Source: Kofleriaceae bacterium
GTDB taxonomy: Bacteria; Myxococcota_A; Polyangia; Haliangiales; Haliangiaceae
Assembly (NCBI GenBank): GCA_024762925.1
Contig: JANTGM010000046.1
Coordinates: 1 to 42,735, forward strand
Direction of reading: 5' to 3'
DNA length: 42,735 bases
Under the pieces are notes generated by a model. The model was not told the origin of the DNA and made no database searches. It worked only from the letters and a program-made list of their open reading frames with translations. The translations under genes and the position numbers were made by a program. Every line of letters starts with the position of its first letter. The stretch's first letter is position 1. Of the stretch, positions 23,976 through 31,975 are shown one piece after another.

Positions 23976-25187
23976 GTGCGAGTTCTCCACGTATTGCATA
24001 GCTCCTTGCCAAATCTTTCGGGCTACAGCATCCGAGCAAACTACATTATGCGGTGCCAAGAGGACCTGGGCATGATCTGCGACGTCGTGACTTCTGCCCA
24101 GCATCCCAACGGGGAATCGCTGCGCGAGGCAATCGATGGTCGCAACTACTTGCGCACTCCAAGCCAGCCGGCTCGCAAGACGGGACTTCGCGAACTCGGC
24201 ATGATGCATGCGCTCAAGAACACCATCGAGCGCGCTGTTCGGGAGTTTCGTCCCGATGTCATCCACGCTGCATCACCGGTCCTCGTTGGTTTGCCTGCAC
24301 TTCGCGTGGCACGAAAACACAAACTCCCATTTGTCTATGAGGTTCGCGATCTGTGGGAGAACGCGTCGGTTGATCGCGGCAAGTGGGAGTACGACTCGCT
24401 GCCATATCGTGGAGCAAGAGCCCTCGAGACGATCCTGTTCAAGAAGAGCGATGCAATCATCGCAATTTGCGATGCCCTCCGCGCGGAGATTGCTCCCCGC
24501 ATTGGCAAGAATACGGAGCTGCATGTTGTGCCCAATGGCGTGGAAAGCTCTCTCTTTGTAAGCAGACCTCCCGTTCAATCCGTGCTGGAACAGTGGAATC
24601 TACATGACAAGACTCTGCTCGGCTACATTGGTGCCTTCCAGCCGTACGAAGGTCTGGAAACGCTGATTGCAGCCATGCCGGCCATCGCCAAGGACATTCC
24701 CAATGCCCACCTGATGATCACGGGTGGTGGCAATGCGCTCGAAGCCGAACTTCACGAGCTCGTCCGATCTAAGAATTTATCTAATCTCATTACGTTCACA
24801 GGGCGCGTGCCACACGAAGTCGTTCAAGACATGTACTCGGTCGTGGACCTCATGGTCTATCCACGCATCAGCACTCGTACCACCGAACTCACAACACCTC
24901 TAAAGCCGCTCGAAGCCATGGCGTTGGGCATTCCAGTGATGCTGAGCAGCACCCAGGCAATGCGCGAGCTGGTCCGGACCGGAGACACCGGCTACGCATT
25001 TCCTCCCGGCGATGCCGACAAGCTGGCCGAATCGGCGATTGAAGCACTGAAGAACCCAGAGGAGCGCAAGCGGCGGGCAAAAAACGCACGCCGCTATGTC
25101 GAAGAAGAGCGTCACTGGCCGAGCATTGTGGCGGACTACCAAGCGATTTACGCCGATGCGATAGCCAAGAATCGGCGCCGAACGTAG
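23976..25187 (+). CDS. GT4-family glycosyltransferase, PEP-CTERM/XrtA-locus-like
   Basis: This is about 403 residues from GTG 23976 (GTG 23943 is an alternative adding 11 residues). The N-terminus V-L-H-V-L-H-S-S-L-P-N-L-S-G-Y-S-I-R is close to the glycosyltransferases found beside exosortase-type exopolysaccharide genes. An Y-E-V-R-D-L-W-E motif and a GT-B C-terminal domain follow, with G-A-F-Q-P-Y-E-G-L-E-T-L and L-K-P-L-E-A-M-A-L-G-I-P-V. It would add a hexose or hexosamine to the growing repeat unit. It is followed 33 bases later by wecB in the same direction, so the two likely form an operon. Confidence 0.93.
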   Translation: MRVLHVLHSSLPNLSGYSIRANYIMRCQEDLGMICDVVTSAQHPNGESLREAIDGRNYLRTPSQPARKTGLRELGMMHALKNTIERAVREFRPDVIHAASPVLVGLPALRVARKHKLPFVYEVRDLWENASVDRGKWEYDSLPYRGARALETILFKKSDAIIAICDALRAEIAPRIGKNTELHVVPNGVESSLFVSRPPVQSVLEQWNLHDKTLLGYIGAFQPYEGLETLIAAMPAIAKDIPNAHLMITGGGNALEAELHELVRSKNLSNLITFTGRVPHEVVQDMYSVVDLMVYPRISTRTTELTTPLKPLEAMALGIPVMLSSTQAMRELVRTGDTGYAFPPGDADKLAESAIEALKNPEERKRRAKNARRYVEEERHWPSIVADYQAIYADAIAKNRRRT

Positions 25188-25220
25188 CTCGCGCCAGGGC
25201 TTCACTAGTACACTTGGCGA

Positions 25221-26357
25221 GTGCCAATTAAAGTAATCTGCGTCGCTGGAGCTCGCCCCAACTTCCCCAAAATTGCGCCCATCATGCGCGCGCTTGGGGC
25301 CAAAGAGCGCTTTGAAGCCAAGCTCGTTCACACAGGCCAGCACTACGACGACGCCCTTTCCAAGGTGTTCTTTGATGAACTCGGCATTCCCCGTCCCAAC
25401 ATTGACCTTGGAGTCGGCTCGGGTACACACACCCAGCAGACAGCCTCAGTCATGACGCTCTTCGAGAAGGTCCTTGAAGACGAACAGCCCCAGGTCGTTT
25501 TGGTCGTTGGCGACGTCAACTCAACGGTTGCCTGTTCTCTGGTGTCATCGAAGTTCCGCCTCAAGCAGCCCTTCACTTGCACCCGCGGCACACGCGACCG
25601 ACCAATCATGATTCACGTAGAGGCGGGACTTCGAAGTTTTGACAACGATATGCCCGAGGAAATCAATCGCAAGGTAACGGACTGCCTGAGCGATGTGCTC
25701 TTTGTCTCCGACCCCGCTGGCAACGTGAATCTCGCCAAAGAGGGAACCAAAGCCGAACGCATTTCCTTTGTGGGCAATGTCATGATCGACACGCTGCTCG
25801 CCGCCAAAGAGAAGGCCATGAGCTCCGAGATCCTCTCAACGCTTGGCCTCCAAGAGGGTGGCTATGGACTCGTGACTCTTCACCGCCCAAGCAATGTTGA
25901 CGACCCTGAGCAGCTTGAGCACATCATTGGAGTTCTTGATGACATTGCCAAGCAAGATGTTCCTCTTGTGTTTCCCGTCCACCCACGAACCCGAGCACGT
26001 ATCGAAGACGCAGGCATTGCCATGGACGAGTCGCGATGGTTCATGACGGGCCCTGTGGGCTACCTCGATTTCATGCGCCTGATGGCCGGCGCCAAGGTCG
26101 TACTCTCCGACAGCGGTGGAATCCAAGAAGAGACAACGGTCTTGGGAGTTCGTTGTGTGACCCTTAGGGAAAACACCGAGCGCCCAGTTACCATTGAGGA
26201 AGGCACGAACGTTCTAGCAGGGATTCGTCGAGAGACGATCATGCCAGCGTGGGAGGCAAGCATTGCAGCCGAGCCCTCTGGACGGATTCCACGCTTTTGG
26301 GATGGCAAGTCAGCAGAACGCATCGCCGACTACATGGACGAGATGTTCTCCGTCTAG
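25221..26357 (+). CDS. wecB: UDP-N-acetylglucosamine 2-epimerase (non-hydrolysing)
   Basis: This 378-residue enzyme interconverts UDP-GlcNAc and UDP-ManNAc, giving the ManNAc or ManNAcA donor for surface polysaccharides. Diagnostic motifs are G-A-R-P-N-F-P-K at 10-17, G-D-V-N-S-T at 97-102, H-V-E-A-G-L-R-S at 132-139, H-R-P-S-N-V-D at 221-227, D-S-G-G-I-Q-E-E at 297-304 and R-E-N-T-E-R-P-V-T near 316-324. Residues about 111-128 form an insertion not present in typical family members. The start is GTG 25221 without a strong ribosome-binding site. The TAG stop lies inside the CTAG terminus of the palindromic repeat that follows. Confidence 0.95.
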   Translation: MPIKVICVAGARPNFPKIAPIMRALGAKERFEAKLVHTGQHYDDALSKVFFDELGIPRPNIDLGVGSGTHTQQTASVMTLFEKVLEDEQPQVVLVVGDVNSTVACSLVSSKFRLKQPFTCTRGTRDRPIMIHVEAGLRSFDNDMPEEINRKVTDCLSDVLFVSDPAGNVNLAKEGTKAERISFVGNVMIDTLLAAKEKAMSSEILSTLGLQEGGYGLVTLHRPSNVDDPEQLEHIIGVLDDIAKQDVPLVFPVHPRTRARIEDAGIAMDESRWFMTGPVGYLDFMRLMAGAKVVLSDSGGIQEETTVLGVRCVTLRENTERPVTIEEGTNVLAGIRRETIMPAWEASIAAEPSGRIPRFWDGKSAERIADYMDEMFSV

Positions 26358-26528
26358 TGTGCGGCTCAGAGGAATAGAAATGTGCTGGCGACGGGAGCTC
26401 GTTCTTTGACAAGGCGCGAAGGACGACCTTGCTGGGGCAAGCAAAGGATCTGAGCAACGATGAGCCGAAGGCGTTCAAAGGGCGAAGAACCGAGCCAGGG
26501 CGTTCTATGCCTCTGGATCCCACACTAG
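26354..26528 (+). mobile_element. MITE-like palindromic repeat, copy A (full length)
   Basis: This 175-bp element is bounded by CTAG on both sides. Its ends are near-mirror images: CTAGTGTGCGGCTCAGAGG at the left, and on the opposite strand CTAGTGTGGGATCCAGAGG from the right. Imperfect pairing continues inward (ATAGAA, CTGGC) to a central hairpin CTTGC-TGGG-GCAAG near 26428-26441, so the whole unit can fold on itself. It encodes no transposase. The first 88 bases are identical to copy C at 42640. It fills the gap between the convergent wecB and NHL-lipoprotein genes. CTAG flanks fit either a 4-bp CTAG target duplication (IS5-like) or a TA duplication (IS630-like). Confidence 0.85.
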
Positions 26529-26551
26529 CTTGCGCTATGAATAGATTTGGC

Positions 26552-27751
26552 CTATTCGGGTGCATCAATAACGATGCGCCGAACACGGTGGAAGTTCTCA
26601 TCACCGCCAGCATTGCCGTCAGAGCTGTAGAGGTTTGGAGCAACGAAATCGAGGCCCTCTGCAGAGAAGAGCTGTCCCAAGAGCGGATCGACGTTGTCAG
26701 AAAACCCGGGAAGGCTTCCAGCCACAGTCGTTAAGACATTTCCTGAGAGTTTGCGAATCATCCCGCTGTTGAACTCGCCGATGTACAAGACGTCGTCACC
26801 GTCAAGAGCCAACCCTGAAGGTCGGTTCACGCTTGAGGCAATCGCGACGCCATCAGTGCTCGCTGCCAGGCCATTTCCAGCCACAGTAGTCACCACACCA
26901 GCAAGCGTCACGTGACGAATGCGATTGTTTGGCGCATCAGAAACATAGATGTTGTCGTCGCTCGTTACGACGATATCGCGAATCGTATTGAACTGAGCGG
27001 CAGCTCCTATGCCGTTGCCAAACCCTGCAACTCCCGCTTCGCCCGCAAGAGGTGTGATGGTTTGTAGAACCGGATCATAAATTTTCACGGTGAAGTCCGT
27101 TGCGTCGCCAATGGCAATACGGCCGTCGCTTAAGGAAGCGAGCCCGCGCCATCGCCCTGAGTCATCCACTTCGATGGTTGCAATGCCAGTGACAAGGTCA
27201 ACCTTCCAAAGCGCGCCCGTCTCAGCATCGAGGCTGCTGCGATCGGTCTGCACATAGAAATCGCCATTCGGAAGAAACACCATGCCGAATGGACGATTGA
27301 AACCGGGCTGGCGCACGAGTGTGGTTGTGTCTCCATTTGGCGTGACTTGCCGAATCGCATTGTTGCCAAAGTCCGCTACGAAGATGTCACCTGTGGGGCC
27401 AACGAGCACATTGACGGGGTTACTGAGCAACGCGAATTCTCGGGGACCATTGACCAAGCCCGCTGTGCTATCACCGATGAGCGTGCTGAGGCCATCGCCC
27501 AATGGATCGATTGGATGCGGACCAGCATCGGCAGGAGTTGCATCCGGCCCTGCTGCATCGGGTACGCCTGCATCCGGTGGCTCAGCATCGGGTGGGGGCG
27601 CGTCGGGCACGGGGGGCGTCGCGTCAATTACCGCCGCGTCAATCGGCCCTGCATCTTCTGAGAAGTCTCCAAACCTGCACCCAACAAAAAGCAGTGAGGC
27701 GGTGAGAGCGCACAGAGTTGCCTTCCCAGATATGATGGCCATCGTCTCCAT
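26552..27751 (-). CDS. NHL-repeat beta-propeller lipoprotein
   Basis: This is 399 residues from the ATG at 27751 (ATG 27742 is possible; a longer frame to 27811 only adds a non-signal leader). The signal peptide ends in the lipobox F-V-G-C. An Asp/Ala/Pro linker of D-A-x-P-D-A repeats (about residues 40-80) reaches a six-bladed NHL-type propeller. Its blades show the recurring pattern of P-x-G/L, D-x-x-x-x-x-Y/F-V-A-D and N-x-x-I-R-x-V/L followed by T-T-V/L, for example F-V-A-D-F-G-N-N-A-I-R and Y-V-S-D-A-P-N-N-R-I-R-H. Such propellers mediate protein or ligand binding on the cell surface. No catalytic motif is seen. Confidence 0.88.
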   Translation of the reverse strand: METMAIISGKATLCALTASLLFVGCRFGDFSEDAGPIDAAVIDATPPVPDAPPPDAEPPDAGVPDAAGPDATPADAGPHPIDPLGDGLSTLIGDSTAGLVNGPREFALLSNPVNVLVGPTGDIFVADFGNNAIRQVTPNGDTTTLVRQPGFNRPFGMVFLPNGDFYVQTDRSSLDAETGALWKVDLVTGIATIEVDDSGRWRGLASLSDGRIAIGDATDFTVKIYDPVLQTITPLAGEAGVAGFGNGIGAAAQFNTIRDIVVTSDDNIYVSDAPNNRIRHVTLAGVVTTVAGNGLAASTDGVAIASSVNRPSGLALDGDDVLYIGEFNSGMIRKLSGNVLTTVAGSLPGFSDNVDPLLGQLFSAEGLDFVAPNLYSSDGNAGGDENFHRVRRIVIDAPE

Positions 27752-27825
27752 ATTGTAGCCTGGGACGCTGCGCTTTGGGGCTGTGGTTAGAGAGGTCATG
27801 CCAAGTCTCAAGGAAAACGCGAGGA

Positions 27826-29307
27826 TTAGGGTTCGACTGCGCCGATGCTGATTGCCCCAGAGCGCCGTTTCCCCAAGATGTCCGTGTCTGGTGCCTGATC
27901 GGGGCGTGCCGCTCCTGCGGCAGCTCCATCGCCGGCTGGCACACCATAGCTCTGGACGAGCCGCTCAAATGCGAGACAAATGTCACCTGAACCATCAGCG
28001 AAACGGCCCTCTGCCTCAAGCCATGTTGGCATCACCATCTCTGTGACCTCGATCTTTGGGTCGCCTTCGATCCCCGCGGCGTCATTGCTGCGATTGATGA
28101 GGTCATCGCCGACGGGTATTGCGTCACCTCCATTGTAGTAAAGGTTGTTGTCAATCTCGAAGTCTTCCGTCTCGCCCTCTGGTGTGTCTGAGAAATCTTC
28201 CATACTGCCTGTCGGATCCGACCAGATGTTGTTGTAGAGGGAGATGCCTTGATTGGTGGGGTTGTCGCCTTCTTGATTGAAGCGAAAAGCGAACGCCGCA
28301 CCCGGCATATCACCAACAACAGTGTTGTGTCGAAAAACAACGTCACGACCGCCTTTGATTCCCAGTGGGGCTCGCACTTCGTTATCGCTATTGCCGACGA
28401 GCAAGTTATTCTCAAAGAGGACATCGACAGCTTCGTGATACGAGTTGCCGTCTTCGCCTACCAACAAGAAGTTCGCGCCACTGTTGCCTTGATAGTTCGC
28501 AAAGACGTTTCGTCGTACGGCGATGCGCTCAGCACCTTCATACGAATCGTCGTTGCCGTTCGAATCCTTGATCACGATGAAGCTTGAGGTCTCACCTTCG
28601 TTGGTGCGTCCCGACGCTTCAAAATCGTTGAAGAAGATATTGTCCTGCACTGTGATATCACCAACGCTGTTGATGTCGATGTGTTCGTCACTGCCCTGTT
28701 GGTTGTAGAAGACATTGCGCTCGACAAGAATGTCTCGAGCGCCATTATTGATCTTGAGGAGGTCGTTGTTGTAGCTATCGTGAATAATATTGTTCCTAAG
28801 AGTTATTCGGCTAACAGCATCATCACCCCCCGAATCCCCGATGAGATCTTGGATGTGCACAACCAGAGCACCCGCTCCCGGCCCGTCGTGGGCAATATCG
28901 AAGCCGCTGATTGTGATGCCCTGCCCTTCGTACACGGTAACCACCGTCTCATCGTTGCGGAGACGCGCCTGATACGCTGGTTCTGCCCGCACAACGATGC
29001 CCTGTACAAACTGCGCGTCCAGGCGAATGCGCCCGGTGTAGGTTCCAGGTCCCACGAGCAGCGTTGATCCATCAGAAATACTCTGAACGCCGTGAGAAAT
29101 CGAACCCCATGGAGCTGCCTCGCTTCCGTCACCGCTGTCATCATCGCCATCCACAGACACATGAAAGGTTGGTCCCTCATCGCTCGGGGCCTCACAGGAG
29201 GTTTGCGGAGTATCAGAAAGGCCGCTACCTGGGTCTTTTGCTGATCCACCACAGGCGATGACGTATGAGGATAGAAGGGGGAGAACAGCGCTCCGAAGGC
29301 GAGTCAT
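27826..29307 (-). CDS. Right-handed beta-helix surface lipoprotein
   Basis: This is 493 residues from the ATG at 29307, giving a signal peptide ending V-I-A-C; the frame extends 22 residues further without a signal-like sequence. After an acidic linker come a DUF1565-like opening (D-G-S-E-A-A-P-W-G-S-I-S) and then many PbH1 coils. The coils show N-N-I/V-F and N-x-x-x-x-N ladders such as I-T-L-R-N-N-I-I-H, I-L-V-E-R-N-V-F-Y and I-T-V-Q-D-N-I-F-F. The fold is shared by polysaccharide lyases, epimerases and adhesins. In this locus a glycan lyase or glycan-binding role is possible, but catalytic residues cannot be assigned. It is followed on the same strand by the NHL lipoprotein gene. Confidence 0.85.
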   Translation of the reverse strand: MTRLRSAVLPLLSSYVIACGGSAKDPGSGLSDTPQTSCEAPSDEGPTFHVSVDGDDDSGDGSEAAPWGSISHGVQSISDGSTLLVGPGTYTGRIRLDAQFVQGIVVRAEPAYQARLRNDETVVTVYEGQGITISGFDIAHDGPGAGALVVHIQDLIGDSGGDDAVSRITLRNNIIHDSYNNDLLKINNGARDILVERNVFYNQQGSDEHIDINSVGDITVQDNIFFNDFEASGRTNEGETSSFIVIKDSNGNDDSYEGAERIAVRRNVFANYQGNSGANFLLVGEDGNSYHEAVDVLFENNLLVGNSDNEVRAPLGIKGGRDVVFRHNTVVGDMPGAAFAFRFNQEGDNPTNQGISLYNNIWSDPTGSMEDFSDTPEGETEDFEIDNNLYYNGGDAIPVGDDLINRSNDAAGIEGDPKIEVTEMVMPTWLEAEGRFADGSGDICLAFERLVQSYGVPAGDGAAAGAARPDQAPDTDILGKRRSGAISIGAVEP

Positions 29308-29511
29308 GAGCAATTCTTGCCCGCCTACCGGCTCTTGTCTAGTTCGCCCAAAGTGACGAGTTGTGCTGCGCATAGTTTGCGGCCCCTAGCACACACAAAA
29401 GCTCGCAAGGTATCCCGTTAGTTGTGAGGGTAAGTCCTCATTCGCTCGCGCCAATTGCGGAAAATCGACGCGCTCGGCGCCGTCACCGGCAATGATTTCG
29501 CTAGGCGATTT

Positions 29512-30660
29512 CTAACGCTTCGCTAGGCGATTGCGAACTTCGTTGCGCACGAGTTTACCCAGGCCGACGCCCGTCATACTCAGCTTCTGCAACTTGCTGC
29601 GCAGGGATGGCCGTGAACGTGAGAGGCGCATCAGTGGCCTCACGTTGTTGGCAAGCTGCATCTTGTATCGGGTAGTCCCTGCGAGAAAATCGTAGTGGCT
29701 GTAGCCTGCCTCAATCGATTCACGGATGGCGCACACGTGAATCACCAATCCAGCGCGCACTTTCTTGGGCAGGTCCAGCTTGCGACCACTTTGATAGAAG
29801 CGAACCTGATTGTTCCAAATGATGCTGTAACTGGCGGCCACAGGTTCGCCCTCCACTTCAAGCCAGTTCAGCCAGAGCGCTCCAGCATGAAACAGCTCCC
29901 GCATGGTCTTTCTGTGGAACTCATGAAAGAGCGGCGAAGCAAAGGCGCCACCGTGGCCAACCTCTTGCCAGCGTTCCTCGTGTAGCGCAGAGAGCATCTC
30001 CAACGCAGACTCGAGTTCTTCTTCGCGCTCAACACGCTTGAGCACTGGCGGCCCGCCCGCCCACTTCTCCCAAGCCTTGAGCGAACGACGGATGAGGTAG
30101 CGTCGCGACGAGGGAAGCGAAGCGAGGTAGTCGTCCCATGACGATGGCAAGGTCACAAATGGTGCGCCACCAATCACTTCGTAGAGCGTAGCCTTGCCCA
30201 TCGCTCTGGCGAGTAGGGGTGAAATCACCGCCTCGCTGCTCATTGCCGTGAGATCAATCTCATCCCATGGCGTTATGAGATCACCCTCAAGCGCTTCTCC
30301 AAATGCATTCGCAACGGCTTGCTCATAGCCGCGCTCTGCCAACAGGCCGATGTACTCCGAGCAGGTCTCGTGCTCTTCGTCTTCGCCAGAGCCGAGGAAC
30401 TCAATGCGCTGCATGCTCAGCGGACCAACCCTATGCTTGCACATCGGAGCAAGGCCGACCAAACGTCCATCGAGGTGCATTGCTAAGCTGCACAATTCGC
30501 GACCTTGCTCCTTGCCATACACGCGCCACCAGTTGATGAGCCAAATTGGCCCCTGCATGACCTCGTTGGTTGCGGACTTGGCCAATAGCTCTCCCCAGGG
30601 CTCGCGAAGAGCCTCGAGCTCACTCGAAGTCGAAATGAGTGAAGTTCTTAGAGAAGACAC
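29512..30660 (-). CDS. FemAB/CelD-like GNAT acyltransferase
   Basis: This is 382 residues, GTG start at 30660-30658. The central and C-terminal parts (about 170-340) match the acetyltransferase-6/CelD (BcsL) fold often encoded in exopolysaccharide loci. There is an L-I-R-R-S-L-K-A-W-E-K block, an aromatic W-L-N-W-L-E-V strand, E-G-E-P-V-A-A-S-Y-S-I, and a Y-D-F-L-A-G-T-T-R-Y-K signature near the end. These enzymes move acyl or aminoacyl groups onto sugars or peptides. The G of the start codon is the last base of the CTAG end of repeat copy B. Before the insertion this gene was apparently coupled to the deacetylase gene by a TAGTG stop/start overlap. Confidence 0.87.
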   Translation of the reverse strand: MSSLRTSLISTSSELEALREPWGELLAKSATNEVMQGPIWLINWWRVYGKEQGRELCSLAMHLDGRLVGLAPMCKHRVGPLSMQRIEFLGSGEDEEHETCSEYIGLLAERGYEQAVANAFGEALEGDLITPWDEIDLTAMSSEAVISPLLARAMGKATLYEVIGGAPFVTLPSSWDDYLASLPSSRRYLIRRSLKAWEKWAGGPPVLKRVEREEELESALEMLSALHEERWQEVGHGGAFASPLFHEFHRKTMRELFHAGALWLNWLEVEGEPVAASYSIIWNNQVRFYQSGRKLDLPKKVRAGLVIHVCAIRESIEAGYSHYDFLAGTTRYKMQLANNVRPLMRLSRSRPSLRSKLQKLSMTGVGLGKLVRNEVRNRLAKR

Positions 30661-30833
30661 TAGTGTCGGGTCCAGAATGGTTGATCGACGATCGCGATGG
30701 GAGTTCGCTCACTGGCAAGGCGCGAACAACGAGCTTGCTGGGGCAAGTGAGGCGCTGAGCAACGCAGAGCCGAAGGCGTCCAGAGGGCGAAAGGCCGAGC
30801 GAGTGCGAGCAAGAGTTTTGAATCCGACACTAG
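30660..30833 (+). mobile_element. MITE-like palindromic repeat, copy B (diverged, full length)
   Basis: This is a 174-bp relative of copy A with CTAG at each end and the same inverted-terminal design: CTAGTGTCGGGTCCAGAA at the left, and CTAGTGTCGGATTCAAAA read from the right on the other strand. The conserved core (GCAAGGCGCGAA, CTTGCTGGGGCAAG, GAGCAACG, GCCGAAGGCGT) is shared with copies A and C, but the arms differ more. It separates the deacetylase gene from the acyltransferase gene. Its left CTAG contributes the acyltransferase start codon G and its right CTAG the deacetylase TAG stop. Confidence 0.85.
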
Positions 30834-31867
30834 TATCCCAACTGTGGCACTGCGAGAACGCTTCGAAAGAACGAGCCTTTGTACTCGGGTTCGATCGCTA
30901 TGCGTCTCACATCGTAGCAATCGGGTTCCCCCCAAAGAGGATGTGCTCCTGTGGCATTGGTGAACCCCACCTTGTAGCCAGCATCCCGAAGAGCCTCTTT
31001 GATGGGCCCAAGAGAGGTGAGCGAGCGCCCGATTGGATACGAGATCGAATCTACCGTCTCACCAAGTTCACGTTCCAAGTCTTGCTTGGCTCCTGCTAGC
31101 TCACTTGCGAGTTCTCCATGAGGCACAGTCTGCAAAGCTCGGTGACTTCGCGTATGAGACTGCACATCCATGCCCATCTTTCGGAGGGCGCGAACATCAT
31201 CCCACGTCATCACAAACCCTTCACACATCTCACGCTCAATATCCCGGTTCCATGGAACGCCCAACGCATCCGCCATGCCATCGAGCATGCGCTCGACATC
31301 CAGATCGAACTGAATCTTCATGAGCTGCAAGATCGTTGCAAGTGCCCCTGCACGGTCCCCTTCCAAATCGAGTTCCAAGTGAGCGGGATACGCAAGCGTA
31401 ATCTTCCCCTGCCCGGGCTTGGCATGGTGAAAGAGGTAGTTGATTCGGTCCCACCAGTAGATGCGGCGTTCTTCGATGTAGGAGGTCGCCATGAAGAAGA
31501 CACCCTTCATGCCGTTGTCGTTGAGAATTGGCGCAGCAACCTCAAGGTTATCTAGGTAGCCGTCGTCAAAGCTCACCACTGCGGCGTTCTTAGGAAGCGC
31601 CTCTTCACCAGAGAAGTGCGCGCAGACTTCGTCGATCCCAACAACGTTGAAGTACTTGCCGAGCGTCTTCAGCTGAGCATCGAACGCTTCTGGGCCAACA
31701 TCTATAACGCCTCGGTCAAACGGGTACACCTCGGGTGCATCAAACACACGGTGGTAGGTGAGAACCGTTAGATAGGGACTTCCAAAGCGGGCACGCGCCC
31801 GCAAAACACCTTCTATTAGGCCAACCCGATCGAGAAGAGAACACAAGCGCTGGCGAGAAGAAGACAC
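30830..31867 (-). CDS. Polysaccharide deacetylase (NodB/CE4 domain)
   Basis: This is 345 residues with all CE4 landmarks. T-Y-H-R-V at 37-41 precedes V-S-F-D-D-G-Y-L-D-N (Asp101 catalytic, Asp102 metal ligand), V-Q-S-H-T-R-S-H (His238, His242 metal ligands) and the S-Y-P-I-G motif. There is no signal peptide, so it may act in the cytoplasm or on the inner face of the membrane. The sequence pattern is close to deacetylases of exopolysaccharide loci that contain exosortase-like systems. The stop codon is formed by the CTAG end of repeat copy B. The gene was probably the upstream partner of the FemAB/CelD-like gene. Confidence 0.93.
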   Translation of the reverse strand: MSSSRQRLCSLLDRVGLIEGVLRARARFGSPYLTVLTYHRVFDAPEVYPFDRGVIDVGPEAFDAQLKTLGKYFNVVGIDEVCAHFSGEEALPKNAAVVSFDDGYLDNLEVAAPILNDNGMKGVFFMATSYIEERRIYWWDRINYLFHHAKPGQGKITLAYPAHLELDLEGDRAGALATILQLMKIQFDLDVERMLDGMADALGVPWNRDIEREMCEGFVMTWDDVRALRKMGMDVQSHTRSHRALQTVPHGELASELAGAKQDLERELGETVDSISYPIGRSLTSLGPIKEALRDAGYKVGFTNATGAHPLWGEPDCYDVRRIAIEPEYKGSFFRSVLAVPQLGY

Positions 31868-31975
31868 TGAGCTAGATGCTACCGAAGCCTCTGAGCCTTC
31901 GCAATGTAGCCAGTTATGGGCTGCGGTTTAATCAGAAGCCAGCGTTGAGCCAGCCTTGAGCTGGGCAGAAACCAG

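Noticed and set aside
31950-31964. CCAGC/GCTGG hairpin after the M4 protease gene as a terminator
   Set aside because: Five-pair stem without a U-run on the relevant strand.
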